From assembly GCF_026262505.1 (NCBI RefSeq), contig NC_067203.1, positions 20,131,411-20,195,410 of the forward strand: a stretch of 64,000 bases of DNA. The letters run 5' to 3'. Positions within the stretch are counted from its first letter, which is position 1. Every line of letters begins with the position of its first letter. Positions 29,684 through 40,402 of the stretch are shown piece by piece. The position numbers and the translations under genes are program-made. The notes under the pieces are model-generated. The model had not been told where the DNA came from, made no database searches, and saw only the letters and a list, made by a program, of their open reading frames with translations. The DNA is from Trichomonas vaginalis G3. Taxonomy: Eukaryota > Parabasalia > Trichomonadida > Trichomonadidae.

Positions 29684-31882
29684 ATGTCTCTTTCTCTCGA
29701 CATCATTCGTCAGCTTCCAAAAGCCGAGCTCCACTGCCACTTAGATGGTTTCTGCCGTCCATCTACCATCATTGAGCTCGCTCACGAACAAGGCGTTAAG
29801 CTCCCAACCGAAGATATCAATGAACTCTCCAAGATTTTAACAGCTCCTCCGGACTGCCCAGATCTTGTCACATACCTTCGTTGCTTTGATGCTCCTCTCG
29901 ATGTTATGCAGTACCCATATGCTATTACAAGAATTTTCTACGAAGCATGCGAAGACGCTTGCAAGGATGGAATCGCTTATCTCGAACTTCGTTTTGCCCC
30001 AGCTCTCCACACACGCAAGGGCCTCTCCTACACCCAGATTCTTCAAGCCGCCTGCGATGGTGTTCACATGGCCGAAACAAAGCTCCCAATTACAGTCAGA
30101 ATCATCTGCTGCGCCATGCGTATGATGCCATCAGAGGTTAACAAGGAAGTCGCCGACATTGCCTGGAGATTCCGTAACCAAGGTGTTGTTGCCTTCGATC
30201 TTGCTGGCCCAGAAAACGGTTTCCCACCACACAAGCACATCGAAGCCTTCCGCACAATGCGCGAAAAGGCTGTCTACCTTACAGTCCACGCTGGTGAAGC
30301 TTATGGCGCCAAGTCCATCGAGCTTGCTCTTGAATGCAACGCCAACCGTATTGGCCACGGCACACGCATCGTCGAAGACGAGAAGGTCCTCCAGCAGGTC
30401 ATTGATCGCCGCATTACCCTTGAATGCTGCGTTTCATCCAACCTCCAGACAAAGGCCGTCACAAACATCGATGACCATCCAATCAAGAAACTCTTCGACC
30501 GCGGAGTCATCACAGTTCCATGCACAGATAATCCAACAGTTTCCGGCGTTACACTTTCTGGCGAATACTTCCTTCTCCAGAACAAGTTCGGCTTCAACGT
30601 CGAAGAGCTCGTCCGCATGATGGATTACGGTTTCAGATCCGCTTTCGTCGATGAGACACTCAAGACACGTCTCAGAATCGAAGCAATCACAAAGACAATG
30701 AAGATCCTCAAGGAGAACAAGATCGATGTCTCACCAATCCTGAAGAACTCCTCATACTACCTTCCAATCGGTCTTGTCCTTTCCCATGGATTCAAGCCAC
30801 CGTCATCCCTCCCACCAGTCACACTCGAGCTCGTCAAGTCTCTTACAAAGGCCGATACAGATACACGTCTCATCGGTTCTGTTCCACTCAAGACACTCTA
30901 CAAGTTCTACTCCGCCCAAACACCAGAGGAGAGACTCAAGGAGTTCCCAGACTACAAGGAATTCGAGATGTACATCTTCGATGAGGAAGATAAGAACCAC
31001 GAGAACGCCAAGAAGCTCGCCGTCTCATTACTTTTGACAAAGGCCAACATCACAGAGGGCACAAACGCTCTTCTCGACCAAGCCATCGAGGACAACGTCA
31101 AATACATCGAAATTACAGTTGCTCCACAGCGCCACACAAAGCGCGGCCTTAAGGAGCAGGATGTCATTGACGCCATGACAGAGGCCATCAACGCCCACGC
31201 AGACAAGATCACAGCCAAGATCATCGTCGGCATCAACACCGAGAAGGACTCTCCAGTTGTTGCCATGAGAGCTGCTGAGCTTGCTGTTGCCAACCCATCT
31301 GTTGTTGCTGGTTTCGCTTCCATTGCTTCAGAGCTTTCCAAGGATAACTTCCACTTCTACGACGAAGTCTTCACATACCTCCGCCGCAACTTCGTTTCTG
31401 CCTCCATGTTCGCTGGCGAGAACTCTCCATCATCTGTCCAGGCCGCCATCGTCAGAGGAAACGCCAGACGTATTGCAGGTGGCTTCAACATCACAGAGAA
31501 CGATTCCATCTTATCAGAAATCGCTTCATCACAGACAAACGTCATTGTCAAGCCATCCTACAGATTCTCACTCGCTACAGCTCCAATCTTCGGCCAGAAG
31601 AACGTCAGATCTCTCTACGATTTCGGCGTCAAGGTCGCATATGCTTCTGTCCACGGCGCATTCGACGGAAAGACACGCTGCGAGGAAATCTTCCAGATGT
31701 GCAAGCAACAGGGATTCGGCGCTCTTGAACTTGTCATGATTCTCAACAACGGATTCTGCGCTATCTTCCAGCACTACGACCAGGTCAAGAAGTTCCAGAA
31801 CCAGTTCTGGAATGACACAATCGAAACTCTCAAGGCTAAGGGATTCGATAGAACACTCAACCCATCTTATTTCGTTGAGTAA
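29684..31882 (+). CDS. Two-domain adenosine deaminase family protein
   Basis: 732 residues. Residues 1-350 are a complete adenosine deaminase domain, which converts adenosine to inosine with a zinc ion: metal ligands HCH at 17-19 in AELHCHLDG, the catalytic HAGEAYG near residue 200, IGHGTRI near 225, and the CTDNP block near 280 in place of the commoner TDDP. Residues about 370-732 are a second, diverged ADA-like domain: MFAGENSPSSVQAAIVRGNA replaces the HAGE and HG region and no HxH metal pair is visible, so it is probably non-catalytic. Codon use is strongly C-ending, unlike neighbours, which in trichomonads goes with high expression. Trichomonads depend on salvage of host purines, which fits this enzyme. 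Confidence 0.9.
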   Translation: MSLSLDIIRQLPKAELHCHLDGFCRPSTIIELAHEQGVKLPTEDINELSKILTAPPDCPDLVTYLRCFDAPLDVMQYPYAITRIFYEACEDACKDGIAYLELRFAPALHTRKGLSYTQILQAACDGVHMAETKLPITVRIICCAMRMMPSEVNKEVADIAWRFRNQGVVAFDLAGPENGFPPHKHIEAFRTMREKAVYLTVHAGEAYGAKSIELALECNANRIGHGTRIVEDEKVLQQVIDRRITLECCVSSNLQTKAVTNIDDHPIKKLFDRGVITVPCTDNPTVSGVTLSGEYFLLQNKFGFNVEELVRMMDYGFRSAFVDETLKTRLRIEAITKTMKILKENKIDVSPILKNSSYYLPIGLVLSHGFKPPSSLPPVTLELVKSLTKADTDTRLIGSVPLKTLYKFYSAQTPEERLKEFPDYKEFEMYIFDEEDKNHENAKKLAVSLLLTKANITEGTNALLDQAIEDNVKYIEITVAPQRHTKRGLKEQDVIDAMTEAINAHADKITAKIIVGINTEKDSPVVAMRAAELAVANPSVVAGFASIASELSKDNFHFYDEVFTYLRRNFVSASMFAGENSPSSVQAAIVRGNARRIAGGFNITENDSILSEIASSQTNVIVKPSYRFSLATAPIFGQKNVRSLYDFGVKVAYASVHGAFDGKTRCEEIFQMCKQQGFGALELVMILNNGFCAIFQHYDQVKKFQNQFWNDTIETLKAKGFDRTLNPSYFVE

Positions 31883-33651
31883 GATTTTATTTTTTGATGC
31901 TAACGCATTCGCCTAGCACTTTAAAGTAAGTTTTTTTTGGAAACTTTTTTTATTTATTTATTTTGGAAACTTATAAGTTCGATACTCAATCATTGAAATA
32001 TCAGCCCAATTAAAGGATTAGAAGATGCTACCTTTTGAAAAACGTTCCTTTGCGAAGGAATTTGAAAAGATTCTGAGTTTATTTTGATAGTTTTCGATCA
32101 AAAATTTTCGGACAAAAAGATATCTAATATGCTTGTGAACACCACTATGTTTTTATCTAAATAATACTTATTAATAAGAATCTTATTATGGATTCCTGAC
32201 AAAGGTGTATCAACCCAAGCTTTACCTATATTTTGCCATAATACTCTAGGATATGCATAGTGTTATAATATAGCATCAAATGCCACCAATATTGGTCGCT
32301 CCCGTCTTGCCAATTTTGAATTACGCAAAATATCATCATCATATTCAATTCTTTTTTTGTCATTTTTTAAAAAATGAAAATTTTTTGGAGGTTTTTCGTT
32401 TTTTGAGAATTAAAACTCTTTATTTCACGAAATCTTGAAATAGACTTGCTTATATTTTAGATGTTTAAGCATTTGATGCTGGAAATTTTGGAATTAGTTC
32501 AAGATTGCAAATTTATGATATATGAAATTCAGAGAAAGATGTAAAAATTTGAAATAGAGTAAAACAAGTTTTATTCATAAAATCTATTTGTCGATAAAAT
32601 ATCTGCTGAATACCATCCTAATATGGACTTATATCGTATTGAAAAAAATTCATGAAAATAACCAATGGATATGAAGGGATTTCCAATTGTTGTGAAAACC
32701 TCCATATACATTTGGCTTAAATTCGTAATAAGTTTTTAAATCGATTTTTATCAGCAATAAAATGTGCTAGCTTAATCCTCAGAAGCATAATTCAATTATG
32801 CATCATTTGTATCTTGTAAATGATTCTATTTCTAAGTTTGATTCGATTATTTTGATTCAATAAGAATCAGATTTTTGCATTTGTCAGCTTTAGTGCATAA
32901 AAAACACTATTAGATTGGTTGAGGTGTAGTTTTTAGCAAATCTTATAGTTTATCTGATCGGTAGGTTCAAACTAAATCTCTCGATGAAATTTGTTGAAAA
33001 AGATTGAATATTTTGAACGTTAAAGTGGCGTGGTTCTAACTGATTTTTAATGCTTTATCGATTTAAGAACTTTTAAGATAATTTCTGCTTCAACTCATGC
33101 TCAGCATGTAAACTTAAATCACATATCAAATCAAAAAATGGTATAATCTCAAAACTCATAGAATAAAACAAATGTATCTTGTATACACTTGGCTACAAGC
33201 ATGCTCATAGCCACAAATAATTTATAAACGAAAAATAATTTCATCAATCTGAAAATTGATCAGTTGTATGCTAAAAAGAATATAAAAATCGTATTATATA
33301 CGATATGAGCTTTGTAGCCTTGTGCAGCCATTTGAGGTTTTATTGGCGGCGTATGGCGATATAAGATTTCAAAATTAACAGGTAGTTTTCGTAATCGAAA
33401 TCGTTTTGCTTTGACTAGGTATTGATACTGCTAGATTATGAATGAATTATAAAATTTTTGAGATAATCTTGAAAATATTTCATCACAAATTAGAAATGAC
33501 GGGAAAATGCCGCACAATACAACAGTTACTGCTGTATTCTATGCATTGGCAATTAAAAAGGAGCTTGATTTAGGCTGTAATGGGCCGAGCAGCAGCACTT
33601 TTATTGCCGGGCCAAAAAAAATTAAAAAAAAATTTTAGGTTGGTACACCTT
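31883..33651. other. 1.77-kb intergenic region, nothing firm
   Basis: AT-rich. No frame or structural RNA supported. A short GC-rich stretch near 33578-33615 (GGGCCGAGCAGCAGC, GCCGGGCC) can fold but has no known match. Confidence 0.4.
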
Positions 33652-33819
33652 TTTCCTGACTATTTTTTTTTGAATGGATTCCTGACTATTTTTTTTTTGA
33701 ATGGATTTCTGACTATTTTTTTTAATTAAATTTTTTAATGTCGGGTCATAGTGTTCTTCCAATTCAATTCGATGAATTGAAGAATCTCCTTCAGGACGAT
33801 ATTGATTCATTTGATGCAT
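33652..33819 (+). pseudogene. Truncated duplicate of the 5' end of the 36574 gene
   Basis: Promoter-proximal repeat (about 27-bp units GAATGGATTCCTGACTATTT), leader and first 27 codons (ATG at 33739; MSGHSVLPIQFDELKNLLQD, DIDSFDA) match the region 36511-36656 almost base for base, then identity ends abruptly after GATGCA and the frame stops at once. A truncated copy. Confidence 0.8.
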
Positions 33820-33959
33820 AATATAAGTGAGAGAATCTTTATAAATATTCAAAAGAAATTTACCAATATTAACAAGAAAATAAACAAATATGAAAAAGGA
33901 AAACATATTTATGGCATAATATTAAGTATTTATTAATAATAAACAAAAAAATTCTTAAT

Positions 33960-35570
33960 TCAAATTTGATTTTCAGCTTCTGTTTCATAGAAGAGTTCAT
34001 TTTTCATCTTGCAAACTCTAAGTGATCCATCACCTTGGAATATCACCAAATTTCCTGTTCTGGATGAGATGAAAAAGTCAATTATGTCTGGACATTCAAT
34101 GCTATAATAATTTCTATCTGTATTTGGTCTGAAGAAATCAATTTTATCTTTAGATCCAACAGCAAAGAAAATTTTATGGATGTCACTTTTCTTGTTTACA
34201 TCACTTTTATCGTCTTTTCGGATTATGTAATCGAACGGAATAATTTTTGTACAATCGTGCAGTTCCATAACTCTTTTTGGCTCTCTCATCAAATCAATGT
34301 CCATTGTATAGACTACGAATAAATCCTCATCTTCTTGTTGAACAAAAGCAAACGAGGAATTCATTAAAGCGCACTTTTTTGGTAAAAATGGACTGTGATT
34401 TATCAAATATTCATGGTGACCGTTTAAATTCTTCAATGTCCTTATGAATATGTTTTCTAAGTTTGCAAAAACAAGAGCTTCTCCTTCGCATGGAATTAAT
34501 TCAAAATTAATTAAATTCCTTTTTGATTTATCAACAAGATAATGAGTTTCGGTCAGATTTGTTCCTTTAACTGAACAATGGTATACTCCTTTATCTGATT
34601 TGGAAACAAAAATGATGTCTATATAATCTTCTAAATTATTACCATTTAGATCAGAATATTTGACAACCTTTGCTGACTCAAACTCTGTAGCAGCTTTGTT
34701 TGGTGAATGAACTTCGTGTTCGAAGTGACTGTATTCGCTAAAATCTGAATTTGTATAAAAAATAAGTTTTGTGTCTGTTTTGAAGAGAAAAGTGCCATCT
34801 GTATATTCTGAAGCGATTAGGCTGGCGTTTTTGAGCTCTTCGCTGTCGTAGTTTTGTAATAAACTAATATTATTCGAATAATAAGTTAAAACGTTATCAA
34901 GTTTGCCTGGTCTGTTTAAATCAAATCTGATTAATGAATTAAATGTTGGAACAATAACCCAATTGTTGTTTCCAACGATATTTTTAAAGAAGCTTGTTAT
35001 TGAACCTTCTTTTGTGTAAAGCTTATGGGTAAAGTCGATAACCTTGTCATTACGTAAATCTACTATGATTGGATCTTCTGATTCATTTGAAAATTTGATT
35101 AAATATATTAAACCATCAACCTGTTTGACTTCACTAATTCCATGAAGTGCCTGAGAAGCATTACTAATATTTTCAAACTTAACTGGCTCGAAAATCTGTC
35201 GTTTAAATGGTTTATAAAGTCTGATTTCTGGAGAACTTGTTGGTATTTTAAAATTAAATTGAATTAGATCTTTCATGTAGTTTGTAACTGCTTTGAGGCT
35301 TCTGTTCTTTAATTTTTCGAGTAATTGAAATGGAATATAATTAAAATTCACTTCTGTCGAGATGAACTTCATTAGCTCGAGATATTCAGTAACAAGCTGC
35401 TTTTCTTCATTTGTAAAATCTTTATGAACTATCTTATAAGTCGATTTATGATCATCACCTGAAACTTTCTCGTAGTATTTGACTGGATTACTAATTTTAA
35501 ATGCAAGCCTTTCTGAATACGAAAGATATGGAATTTTACCATCTAATTCTTGATAAAAATAATAATCCAT
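33960..35570 (-). CDS. 536-aa protein of unknown function, probably beta-rich
   Basis: ATG 35570 (MDYYFYQELDGKIPYLSYSE). Residues 1-110 are helical; from about 140 on there are repeated short strands with turns such as DLRNDKVIDFTHK, NNWVIVPTFNSLIRFDLNRP and KVVKYSDLNGNNLEDYIDII (a DxNxN-type acidic turn as in FG-GAP/integrin-like calcium loops). A beta-propeller is plausible. No signal peptide. It and the UBX-like gene 35783 form a same-strand block lying between the two copies of the DUF3447 gene 5' end. Confidence 0.78.
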   Translation of the reverse strand: MDYYFYQELDGKIPYLSYSERLAFKISNPVKYYEKVSGDDHKSTYKIVHKDFTNEEKQLVTEYLELMKFISTEVNFNYIPFQLLEKLKNRSLKAVTNYMKDLIQFNFKIPTSSPEIRLYKPFKRQIFEPVKFENISNASQALHGISEVKQVDGLIYLIKFSNESEDPIIVDLRNDKVIDFTHKLYTKEGSITSFFKNIVGNNNWVIVPTFNSLIRFDLNRPGKLDNVLTYYSNNISLLQNYDSEELKNASLIASEYTDGTFLFKTDTKLIFYTNSDFSEYSHFEHEVHSPNKAATEFESAKVVKYSDLNGNNLEDYIDIIFVSKSDKGVYHCSVKGTNLTETHYLVDKSKRNLINFELIPCEGEALVFANLENIFIRTLKNLNGHHEYLINHSPFLPKKCALMNSSFAFVQQEDEDLFVVYTMDIDLMREPKRVMELHDCTKIIPFDYIIRKDDKSDVNKKSDIHKIFFAVGSKDKIDFFRPNTDRNYYSIECPDIIDFFISSRTGNLVIFQGDGSLRVCKMKNELFYETEAENQI

Positions 35571-35782
35571 ACTAAAAATGTCAATTTTTCATACTATTCA
35601 AATGATGAAACTGTCTAATAAGGAGATAAGTTCCTCTTTATTACTTGAAAAAAAGACAAATTTAAGTGAAATTAGAAAATTATTAAAAAACAAGAGTATT
35701 ATAATATATTTATTCGACAAAACTGATAATAAACAAGCAACAAAAGCGAAATCTTTAAAAAATCACAAAGGCACAAAAAAAT

Positions 35783-36466
35783 TTAATTTTCTTCTTCCTC
35801 TTCTGAGTCGATAACTACAGAGAGCATTGTGTTTTTGGTTATTTCAGCATCATTGAGTGTTGAACCTTTTTGAATCTTGGTACTTACAAACATAAGAGTA
35901 AAATTGCCTAAAATCATAAATTCATGGGCTGCCCATGCATAGATGTCATCTGTTTGTTGTTCTGCTGTGAATTTTCTTTTAGATGAGTTTTGATTATATT
36001 GTATTTTAATTAGGAATCCATCTTCAGGTTCTGGGCCTAATTTCTGATATTCCTGTTCAATTGCATTTCTTCTGTTTTGTTCTTGATTTCTCTTTTCTTC
36101 TTCTTTGTTTGATTCTTTTTCTTGGTCTTTTTGTGTTTGTTGAAGTATCTCATCATATTTTTTATCCTGGACTGTTTGTTCAGATTCTTGTGGTTTCTCT
36201 TTGTGTTTCCTACGATTTTCTTCTAGCTTTTGAGTTCTTTTATCAACCATTAGAGAATGTAAAGAAAATAAAGCGCATTGAAGTGCAACCCTTGTTTTCT
36301 TGTCTAATTTCTCGCGGCATGGCGGTGGTAATGGAGGTTCTAAGCCAGATTGAATTAAAATATGACAAGTAGTGAAGAATTCGGATGAATCCATTGCTTG
36401 AATGTTTTCAATAGAATAACCTGCATTGAGAAGTTTAGGTGTCCATAGTTCTTTAAGATCATTCAT
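35783..36466 (-). CDS. UBX-domain-like protein (tentative)
   Basis: 227 residues. The N-terminus (LKELWTPKLLNAGYSIENIQ, then AMDSSEFF) resembles a short helical UBA/PUB-like module. A charged coiled coil occupies about residues 75-140. The last 80 residues (EDGFLIKIQYNQNSSKRKFT, then TDDIYAWAAHEF ... KIQKGSTLNDAEITKNTMLS) have the order of strands and helix of a UBX ubiquitin-like fold, which docks on p97/Cdc48. The canonical FPR loop is not visible, so p97 binding is uncertain. ATG 36466. Confidence 0.72.
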   Translation of the reverse strand: MNDLKELWTPKLLNAGYSIENIQAMDSSEFFTTCHILIQSGLEPPLPPPCREKLDKKTRVALQCALFSLHSLMVDKRTQKLEENRRKHKEKPQESEQTVQDKKYDEILQQTQKDQEKESNKEEEKRNQEQNRRNAIEQEYQKLGPEPEDGFLIKIQYNQNSSKRKFTAEQQTDDIYAWAAHEFMILGNFTLMFVSTKIQKGSTLNDAEITKNTMLSVVIDSEEEEEN

Positions 36467-36510
36467 TTATAAAAACGAAGAAAATTTTTATGATTGAAAT
36501 ATTTTTTTTT

Positions 36511-36573
36511 GAATGGATTCCTGACTATTTTTTTTGAATGGATTTCTGACTATTTTTTTAATTAAATTTTTTA
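36511..36573 (+). promoter_or_regulatory. Upstream region with 27-bp tandem units
   Basis: Two units of GAATGGATTCCTGACTATTT-type sequence end just before the ATG at 36574; the same units (two to three) precede the truncated copy at 33739. Being duplicated with the gene start, this is the likely promoter region of this DUF3447 gene. Confidence 0.4.
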
Positions 36574-38454
36574 ATGTCGGGCCATAGTGTTCTTCCAATT
36601 CAATTCGATGAATTGAAGAATCTCCTTCAGGACGATATTGATTCATTTGATGCATTATACCGTTTAAAAACGCACAATGCAGAAGAGATAAGTTCAATTT
36701 ACAAAGTTATTAAAACGAAATTGCTTGAAACAAAGAAATATTCTCCACAAACCATAATATATAGCATATCGGCATTAATTTTTAATAATAATGGCTATAT
36801 AAAGTCATATTTACAATTAGTTAAACAAATATATGATGATTATCATCCCAAAATTACAAAAGTCTATTATACTTTTAAATATCTATTTTACAAAGAATAT
36901 GGAATATTGTTAAGAGAAGGCGATCATGTGGCACGTTTGAAATCTTTTGAACAAGACAATATAAATTCAAATGTTCATGAAAAAAACACAATAGGCAGAG
37001 CTATTATGGATGATGATATAAATTCACTTATATCATTCACAGAAAGAGAAGGTTTTAATCCCAAACAAAAAAATCATTAAGAATTATTTTATAATCGTGA
37101 GTTATCACTTCTTGAGCTATGCTGTTATTATGGATCAGTAAATTGTTTCAAATTATTGAGAACAAAATTCAATTCAAAAATTACTGATACTTGCCTAGAA
37201 TTTTCATTTTTAAGTGGAAATCCAGAGATCATGAGTGAATGTTTGAAATACCAAAAACCAAAAGAGTACTTAATGAAATATGCTTTATTCTCGCACAATA
37301 TAGATTTCGTTACATTCTTAATGAACGAATACAACATTAAAATTGATTTGGAATATTGTATCAAATATAATAATCCTCTTGCATTTTTAGTTTATTTAGA
37401 TCAAACTAAAGATATTAACAACTGCTTGATTTATTCACCATTGTTTAATAATGTTAAACTTTGTGAATATTTGATTTCACATGGTGCAAATGTAAATTCT
37501 AAAGATAAAGATCAAAAAAACGCTCTTCATAATGCAGCATGCAGAAATATAAAAGAAATAACAGAACTTCTTATTTCACATGGTGCAGATGTAAATTCTA
37601 AAGATAAAGATAAACAAACCGCTCTTCATATTGCAGCAGAATATAATAGCAAAGAAACTGCAGAAATTCTTATTTCAAATGGTGCAAATATAAATGCTAA
37701 AATGAGTTATGGACGTACTGCTCTTCATATTGCAGCAGACAACAATAGCATTGAAATAGCAGAAATTCTTATTTCACATGGTGCAGATATCAACGAAAAA
37801 GATAATGATGGAGATGACGCTCTCTATTATGCAATTCATGATAATAGTAAAGAAATGGTTGAATTTCTTATTTTCCACGGTGCAATTATATCTACCCATC
37901 TTAAGAAAGCAGCATCACAGAATTGTAAAGAAATAGCAGAATTTCTTATTTTACACGGTGCGGATATATCTACCGCTCTTCATGATGCAGCACACAGTAA
38001 TTCAAAAGAAGTAGCAGAACTTCTTATTTTACACGGTGCAGATATAAATGCTGAAGATATAAATGGAAAAACTCCTCTTCATATGGCAGCAAGAAACAAT
38101 AGCAAAGAAACAGCAGAACTTCTTATTTTGCATGGTGCAGATATAAATGCCAAAGACAAAGACGGATACACTGCTCTTCATTGGGCAGCAATATCTAAGG
38201 ACAAAGAAACAGCAGAACTTCTTGTTATGCATGGCGCAGATGGAAATGCCAAAGACGAAGACGGAGAAACACCTCTTCATCATGCAGTATTTCATGAAGT
38301 TGAAAAAATAATAAAACTTCTTATTTCACATGGTGCCGATATAAATGCCAAATCAAAATTCGGACATACACCGCTTTATTATTCAACAGGAAAATATGCT
38401 CGTTATGAAATAACTAGACTTCTTATTTCACTCTGTGCCAAAGGTGATTATTAA
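36574..38454 (+). pseudogene. DUF3447/ankyrin-repeat protein with internal stop codons
   Basis: One frame carries the whole gene: N-terminal helical region (MSGHSVLPIQFDELKNLLQD), DUF3447 (ELSLLELCCYYGSVNCFKLL, CLEFSFLSGNPEIMSECLKY), and about eleven ankyrin repeats (consensus AKDKDGYTALHWAAxxxxKE, ELLILHGADIN). It is interrupted by an in-frame TAA at 37078-37080 between the N-terminal region and DUF3447, next to a run of seven A. A second TAA at 38452-38454 ends the ankyrin part. The same frame continues to 38565 with an acidic tail. The ATG-initiated pieces are 36574-37080 and 37156-38454. Either a very young pseudogene or a gene read through; sequencing error at the A-run is also possible. 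Ankyrin repeats here are highly alike, so the array has expanded recently. Confidence 0.8.
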
Positions 38455-38565
38455 TCTTCTTCTGATGAAATCGAAGAAGAAGAAGAGGAAGATGATGATG
38501 AATCTTCTTCTGATGAAATCGAAGAAGAAGAAGAGGAAGATGATGATCAATCTCTTTCTAATTAA
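38455..38565 (+). other. In-frame acidic tail after the ankyrin stop
   Basis: Reading on in the same frame gives two copies of a 16-residue acidic unit (SSSDEIEEEEEEDDDE and SSSDEIEEEEEEDDD) followed by QSLSN and a TAA at 38563-38565. The DNA unit is a 48-bp tandem duplication. Acidic serine-rich tails are common in trichomonad ankyrin proteins, so this looks like the ancestral C-terminus. Confidence 0.6.
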
Positions 38566-38714
38566 TAAAAAAATTTATTTATTATATAAATAAAATACGA
38601 AGATTTAAACCATTCACAGTAAACAATATTTTTGATTTTTTCGTGATCATACTTCAATGTTTTATATAATAATTTAGTAGAACAATTTTCTTTTGTATAG
38701 GGAATTAAACTAAT

Positions 38715-38841
38715 GTTATCCCCTGCATTTTCTTACGTTGAAATATTGGGTTATCTTTGGCGCCCAAAAAAAGCCCAAAAAAGATTATTTTGAATTGAAT
38801 TTGGGCCTTTTTTGGGCCGCGCTTATTTAGGGGATGGTAAC
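38715..38841. mobile_element. Small foldback element (MITE-like), 127 bp
   Basis: Ends GTTATCCCCT and AGGGGATGGTAAC are inverted with a 2-bp bulge. The inner arms GCGCCCAAAAAAAGCCCAAA (38760 on) and TTTGGGCCTTTTTTGGGCC (ending at 38822) form a long hairpin. No target duplication is clear. Confidence 0.5.
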
Positions 38842-39751
38842 GATTATTTCAGCGTGTGAAACATGCATTTGATATATTTTGGTAATAAAACCTATTCATA
38901 CATAGTTAAAAAATAGTTATACAAGTATTTAGATGTTCATATTTTCTATTCTGACTGAAATTGAGAATTGAATTTCTTCTAAAATAGTTTTATGAGGGTA
39001 TTTATATGATGGTTATATGTTCATTAGAGATTTGAAATAGAATCGATAGGTAGATATATGTATTATCGATAATGAGGGAAAATTGAATATTTCAAAAAGG
39101 ATAAAAATGCGGTTTTGTTCATATATAAAGGTTTGAATGGTATTAGATGCATATTGTAAATATATTAAACTATATAGCTAATTTGGAATCAAAAAGAATT
39201 ACGTCAATTTGAAATCTCATTTTAGAAAAATATAAAGAATTTGATGAATTATATATTTACAAAGTTTTATTTTATGCATAGATAAGATAGTGATATGATA
39301 ACAAGCAATTTCTTTCGAACATTAAAAATTTGATGTAGAAACAAGGATATTTGAAATTTATATTATAATATATAGATATGGATAAGATATATATAACTTA
39401 TATTAAGGATTTCATGAGGAAATACTCTTTAAAACTGCTGAAAAAATGAATCTAAAAAAATAATAAAATTGAATATCTTTTCAATTTTGATGTATGAATA
39501 AAAATGTTTAAAATAATATAATTCTATATGAAATAATATTTTTTGTGATTTTGACGTAAATTTGAATTGAGAAGGGGGTATCAAAAAATTGATTTTAAAA
39601 TTGAGTGGATAAAAAATAAAACTCTGAAACATGAACTGAATTAAATTAAATGCAACATTTTAATATTAAAAAATATCATTATTATAAAAAATATTTTTCA
39701 AAGTCCAAAAGTGCATTTCTATCATGGATGACATCATCAGCTATTATTTTT
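38842..39751. other. AT-rich intergenic region, nothing seen
   Basis: No frame, RNA or repeat supported until the hairpin element begins. Confidence 0.4.
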
Positions 39752-40150
39752 GCTGATAAGGATACTGTGCATAGCATGATCCTGCCAAGATTTGATGCTG
39801 CACTATCCTTATCAGCAAATGATTTCTGCATCAAATCTCAATTTGGTCTTTCATGAGTGGTTTGCAGATCAGAAGCGCAAGGCTTGTGCAGTCTATATGC
39901 TATGGCATAGCATATAGACTGCATAAGCATTGCGCTTCTCTTGATATTATTTTTACTTTAAAATTTACATGCACTATTTTACTTCTCTCTAGCCTGTTTA
40001 AGGTCACAAATTGCGTTTTTACACAAATATAACAGAGTCCTTTCGAGATCTCTCATTGAATGAGAGGTCTCGAAAGAACTCTGTTATAATGCAATCTACA
40101 TATGTTCACTGGCCAAACATGGGCTAGGGAATGTAAATTTAGTCTTCCTT
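39752..40150 (-). repeat. Hairpin-rich element, copy L (three stems, reverse orientation)
   Basis: Three strong hairpins. A: 39752-39816, 13-bp perfect outer stem GCTGATAAGGATA. B: 39871-39939, outer stem AGAAGCGCAA and a long inner stem around TGCAGTCTATATGCTAT. C: 40029-40087, stem ATAACAGAGT plus CTTTCGAGA with one mismatch. The reverse complement is colinear with 63640-64000: linkers such as GCGCTTCTG and GATTTGATGCAGAAATCATT versus GATCTGATGCTGAAATCACT are conserved, while stem sequences differ but stay self-complementary. No protein coding. Type of element unknown. Confidence 0.75.
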
Positions 40151-40256
40151 CGTTTTTATTTGTAGTGTAAAAAAGAGAAAAAGAAGAAGAGAGGGAAAAA
40201 AAAAGAAAAAAATAGGACATATTTGATGATCAGGCGTTATTTTTATATTTCCACAT

Positions 40257-40310
40257 GCGAACGTGGAGCGAAGGCTCGAGCGAAGCGAGAGGTCTGAGCT
40301 CCACGTTCGC
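40257..40310. repeat. 13-bp perfect hairpin, GC-rich
   Basis: GCGAACGTGGAGC (40257-40269) pairs with GCTCCACGTTCGC (40298-40310). The loop is GC-rich with a CTCGAGCGAAGCGAGA inner hairpin. It stands out sharply from AT-rich surroundings. Function unknown. Confidence 0.6.
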
Positions 40311-40402
40311 GCAAAATTTTCGACCCTAAAAACCGCTTTGTCCGAGGGTCAAGGCAAAAACGTCACTTTTCCAAAGCATATTCGAAAATTTCAACATGTT
40401 AA

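Noticed and set aside
30159-31774. Many overlapping frames within the adenosine deaminase gene
   Set aside because: Artefacts of its strong C-ending codon bias, which removes stops in other frames.
35578-35814. 78-aa plus-strand frame between the two reverse-strand genes
   Set aside because: Overlaps the end of the UBX-like gene, low complexity and no family resemblance.
38455-38565. CRISPR-like or satellite reading of the 48-bp direct repeat
   Set aside because: Only two units, in frame with the ankyrin gene and acidic when translated; it is a coding repeat.
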